In this document: positions 14,010 through 16,387 of the stretch, piece after piece | Position numbering within the stretch: the first letter of the stretch is position 1 | How the letters are laid out: each line of letters opens with the position of its first letter | Assembly (NCBI GenBank): GCA_903831545.1 | Contig: CAIKYI010000485.1 | Span: forward strand, 1 to 16,387 | Length of the DNA: 16,387 nucleotides | Reading direction: 5' to 3' | Source of the DNA: an uncultured Methylobacter sp. | GTDB taxonomy: Bacteria; Pseudomonadota; Gammaproteobacteria; Methylococcales; Methylomonadaceae | Notes under the pieces: generated by a model | Database searches by the model: none | Seen by the model: the letters and a program-made list of their open reading frames with translations, nothing else | Told to the model about the DNA's origin: nothing | Program-made: the position numbers and the translations under genes

Positions 14010-15143
14010 TTAAACAAATCCACCAGACTCAGTACTATCAATAAGGCAGTTAATAATTCGCTTGGATGCCAGACCATCCCAAAGTGGCGGTATCTCACCA
14101 ATCTCTGTGCTACTACCAAGCACCTCCTCAATGTCGACGGACAATCGCTCCATACTGGTAAGCTTGTTACTACCCAATGTGATAGTAACCGGACGCTCGG
14201 TATTAGGTCGCAATGTTAAGCAAGGCGTTCTGAAGTAGGTACTCTCCTCCTGGATTCCGCCGGAATCGGTAAGAATAAACCGCGCTGCTTCAGTTAGACA
14301 CAAAGAATCGTGATATCCAAGAGGGTCTATAACCCTTAGGCTTTTATAACCATCAATCGTTATACCAAATTGCTCGCACATTTTGCGTGTACGTGGATGC
14401 ATTGAAAACACGACAGGCATAGTGTCGGCAATGCGATGCAACTCACTCATTATTGCAACCATTCCATATTGGCTATCAACATTGGATGGACGGTGAAGCG
14501 TCACGTAGACAAAGTTCTTCTTAACCAATTCCAACTGATTTAATATTTGACTGGATTTCACTTTTTCGAGATTTGCAATCAATGTGTCAATCATGACGTT
14601 GCCTACCAGTTTTATCTTCGAATCGGGAATTCCTTCTTTTTTTAAATTCTCATTAGCGTCAATCGATGGTGTTAACAATAGATCGGCCAAGGCATCTGTT
14701 ACTATACGATTTACTTCCTCTGGCATGCTACGGTCATAACTACGTAAGCCTGCCTCGACATGTGCTACCTTAATTCCCAATTTAGCGCATACTAATGTAC
14801 AAGCCAAAGTTGAGTTAACATCCCCAACGACGACGACCCAGTCGGGTTTCTCTTGTTCGCAAATGGGCTCAAATTTCATCATCACATTAGCGGTCTGCAC
14901 CGCATGAGATCCGGATCCAACAGCCAGGTTGACATCTGGAGCCGGAATGCCAAGTTCAGAAAAAAAGATATCGGACATTTTTTCATCATAATGCTGACCG
15001 GTATGGATCAATTTATAGTTTAACACTATTTCTTGGTTGACCACGTTCTGTGAATAACTCCGTATATATTGAATAAGAGGAGCAACTTTCATAAAATTGG
15101 GTCTAGCACCGGCAATGATTAACAATTTAATTTTTTTGTCCAT
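14010..15143 (-). CDS. wecB: UDP-N-acetylglucosamine 2-epimerase (non-hydrolysing)
   Basis: The 377-aa product has the normal length and motifs of the WecB/MnaA family, which interconverts UDP-GlcNAc and UDP-ManNAc in the cytoplasm. Visible are AGARPNFMKVAPL (11-23), HTGQHYDEKMSDIFF (47-61), VVGDVNSTLA (105-114) with the catalytic-site aspartate, HVEAGLRSYDRSMPEEVNR (128-146) with two conserved glutamates, VTLHRPSNVD (214-223), LTDSGGIQEE (291-300) and RPNTERPVTI (312-321). The HRPSN version replaces the commoner HRxEN but keeps the catalytic histidine, and I recall it as a recognised branch of the family. The product would feed a ManNAc-type sugar, or after oxidation ManNAcA, into the polymer; no dehydrogenase is seen here. 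No strong Shine-Dalgarno precedes the ATG, while a small hairpin sits 19-33 bases upstream. Its own terminator follows. Confidence 0.93.
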   Translation of the reverse strand: MDKKIKLLIIAGARPNFMKVAPLIQYIRSYSQNVVNQEIVLNYKLIHTGQHYDEKMSDIFFSELGIPAPDVNLAVGSGSHAVQTANVMMKFEPICEQEKPDWVVVVGDVNSTLACTLVCAKLGIKVAHVEAGLRSYDRSMPEEVNRIVTDALADLLLTPSIDANENLKKEGIPDSKIKLVGNVMIDTLIANLEKVKSSQILNQLELVKKNFVYVTLHRPSNVDSQYGMVAIMSELHRIADTMPVVFSMHPRTRKMCEQFGITIDGYKSLRVIDPLGYHDSLCLTEAARFILTDSGGIQEESTYFRTPCLTLRPNTERPVTITLGSNKLTSMERLSVDIEEVLGSSTEIGEIPPLWDGLASKRIINCLIDSTESGGFV

Positions 15144-15161
15144 AATTTATAGATTGGAATA

Positions 15162-15176
15162 AAGTTCTATGAACTT
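15162..15176. repeat. Hairpin in the leader of the epimerase gene
   Basis: AAGTTC (15162-15167) and GAACTT (15171-15176) pair around TAT, 19-33 bases before the start codon. It could influence translation of a gene that lacks an obvious ribosome binding site, or be a protein-binding palindrome. Confidence 0.3.
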
Positions 15177-15207
15177 AAAACTGATCAAGTTAATTAGCTT
15201 GAGTAAA

Positions 15208-15236
15208 ATAATATCTGAATTACACGCGTCAGGTAA
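15208..15236 (-). promoter_or_regulatory. Possible sigma70 promoter of the epimerase gene
   Basis: On the minus strand TTACCT (15236-15231) and TATTAT (15213-15208) are spaced by 17 bases, 65 bases before the start codon. The -10 matches five of six consensus positions, the -35 only three. Confidence 0.3.
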
Positions 15237-15294
15237 TCCGTATAAATACCTATTTTGATCAAAAAGGGTTAATTAAATACGCTGCCTGTCAATT

Positions 15295-16350
15295 TCAAAT
15301 ATTTATTAACTGCTCTTTCGAGATAATTAACTCAATATGCTCTATGATTATCTCTAAGGTTTTTCCAATCTTTATACCAGCAGGAATAGCCCCTTTATTT
15401 CGATGCTGAAGCAAAATATTGTTGTTAACTTCATCTACGTTATAAATCAGCACTAATCTCCCTTCCTTTTGTAACTGACGATCCACTGCACCACTTTTTC
15501 CACGAAAAATACTATATACAGGCACATCTAGCGCTGCAGCTTCCCGATTCATTGTGCCCCCGCCGCTGACTACAAGATCGGAGTGCCAAAGCAGATTAAG
15601 TCCATTCACTGCCTGCTTGGGTATAATTACTTTGGCGTCTTCAAACCACTGCGGCCAGTCTTTTCTGATTTGTAGTTCCTGAGACTTATTTCTTGGCAAA
15701 AGAATCACAGTAACTCCTTGCATAGCACATACCCGTTCCATGAAAGCAGTGAACAGTCCATCGCTTTCTGTATTATGATAATGCGCTTCATTTGCTGGAG
15801 GACGGACTGTAACAAAAATGCTTTCACTATTAATTTTCAGCTGCGCCATGATACTTGGGTCAGGTTGAAATTCGGGAGCATAGACGTCTTCTTTGATGCC
15901 CTTGTAGATTAAAACTCTCTCTTTCGTTTTACACTGCAAACTTTCATCAGCAAGCGCTTCTGGAATAATTTCCCAACGTGGCTGTAACAACAGCGGTGTT
16001 TGCGCATGCTCATAGTCCATAATCATTACGGTGGGAATACGAAGTAAATTACATAACAGAATTTGCGATCGGGAACCATGTGATAAGCCTAGCGCTGGTT
16101 TTTCACGAATTAAAAATGACAATAATTGCAAGCTACGCCAGCAAAGCCCCAAGACTTTAAAAAAAGGATTCTTGCCATAATGCCTGCCTACCTTTTCATA
16201 GGTCAGGCCATAAAGTGTTGCCAATTCGCAAACTTGAAAAGCGTCTCTGGCAGTTATTACAACGGTATAGCCCTTCTTTTCTAATTCCCGTATTATTGGT
16301 TTAAAAAAAGGCACATGTGGCGTGTTATCAAGATCAATCCAAATTTTCAT
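15295..16350 (-). CDS. DUF354 family protein, GT-B-like glycosyltransferase homologue
   Basis: The 351-aa product fits the DUF354 family, related in fold to UDP-GlcNAc 2-epimerase and GT-B glycosyltransferases. It opens MKIWIDLDNTPHVPFFKPII, the family signature, then ITARD (32-36), GLSHGSRSQILL (88-99), IMDYEHAQ (110-117), VTVRPPANEAHYHN (180-193), VILLPRNKSQ (215-224) and VVSGGGTMNREAAALDVPVY (260-279), the glycine-rich loop that would hold the donor nucleotide. It is complete in length. The biochemical role of the family is not well established; a transfer step in glycan synthesis is the common inference and agrees with the location next to the epimerase gene. The ATG at 16350 starts directly at the signature, but no Shine-Dalgarno is apparent. 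A 151-base gap with a 12-bp palindrome, TTTTGATCAAAA (15253-15264), separates it from the epimerase gene. Confidence 0.85.
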   Translation of the reverse strand: MKIWIDLDNTPHVPFFKPIIRELEKKGYTVVITARDAFQVCELATLYGLTYEKVGRHYGKNPFFKVLGLCWRSLQLLSFLIREKPALGLSHGSRSQILLCNLLRIPTVMIMDYEHAQTPLLLQPRWEIIPEALADESLQCKTKERVLIYKGIKEDVYAPEFQPDPSIMAQLKINSESIFVTVRPPANEAHYHNTESDGLFTAFMERVCAMQGVTVILLPRNKSQELQIRKDWPQWFEDAKVIIPKQAVNGLNLLWHSDLVVSGGGTMNREAAALDVPVYSIFRGKSGAVDRQLQKEGRLVLIYNVDEVNNNILLQHRNKGAIPAGIKIGKTLEIIIEHIELIISKEQLINI

Positions 16351-16387
16351 TTTTGTATTAGTAAAATATTAAAAAAAGGGTATAGCC

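Overview
The window is a polysaccharide (exopolysaccharide, capsule or O-antigen type) biosynthesis locus of a Gram-negative bacterium, most likely a member of the Pseudomonadota. That assignment is an inference. It rests on the gene content (Wzy-like polymerase, a run of glycosyltransferases, non-hydrolysing UDP-GlcNAc 2-epimerase, DUF354 protein, secreted beta-helix protein with a signal peptide), moderate AT-richness and Shine-Dalgarno usage. No taxonomic marker gene is present. I see no rRNA, tRNA, CRISPR array, transposase or phage gene.

Layout. Positions 3-188 (+) are the C-terminal end of a secreted protein that starts outside the window. Positions 573-2039 (+) encode a complete secreted right-handed beta-helix protein with its own intrinsic terminator (2137-2176). 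Everything from 2335 to the right edge is on the minus strand, so the two blocks converge at about 2.1-2.3 kb. Reading in the direction of minus-strand transcription (right to left), the genes are: DUF354 glycosyltransferase-like protein (15295-16350); WecB-type epimerase (14010-15143) followed by a hairpin terminator; WbbL-like GT2 (12789-13763) followed by another hairpin and, abutting it, a sigma70-like promoter; GT2 (11732-12622); a 361-nt gap holding a possible coding remnant; a NodB-like deacetylase (10270-11370); GT8 (9184-10143); GT2 with a TPR-like tail (8220-9113); then a tight five-gene block of GT4 (6528-8045), glycosyltransferase-like/methyltransferase fusion (5106-6518), 157-aa unknown protein (4612-5085), Wzy-like polymerase (3209-4615) and GT2 (2335-3207), closed by a terminator whose stem contains the last stop codon.

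How the genes may work together. This is inference from the families. The epimerase would supply UDP-ManNAc. The GT2, GT4, GT8 and DUF354 enzymes would build a lipid-linked repeat unit on the cytoplasmic face. The deacetylase-like protein and the methyltransferase domain would decorate it. The Wzy-like membrane protein would polymerise it in the periplasm. The exported beta-helix protein could bind, trim or modify the finished polymer. No initiating sugar-phosphate transferase, flippase, chain-length regulator or outer-membrane exporter lies in this window, so those would have to be encoded outside it.

The most unusual points are the fused glycosyltransferase-like/methyltransferase protein, the GT4 gene whose AT-rich 100-residue extension meets a GC-rich catalytic part near the domain boundary, the unrecognised 157-aa protein translationally coupled to the polymerase, and the compact terminator-promoter junction inside the gene series. 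I did not find a clearly new kind of system. What I see is a probably uncommon polysaccharide locus with several mosaic or unassigned parts.
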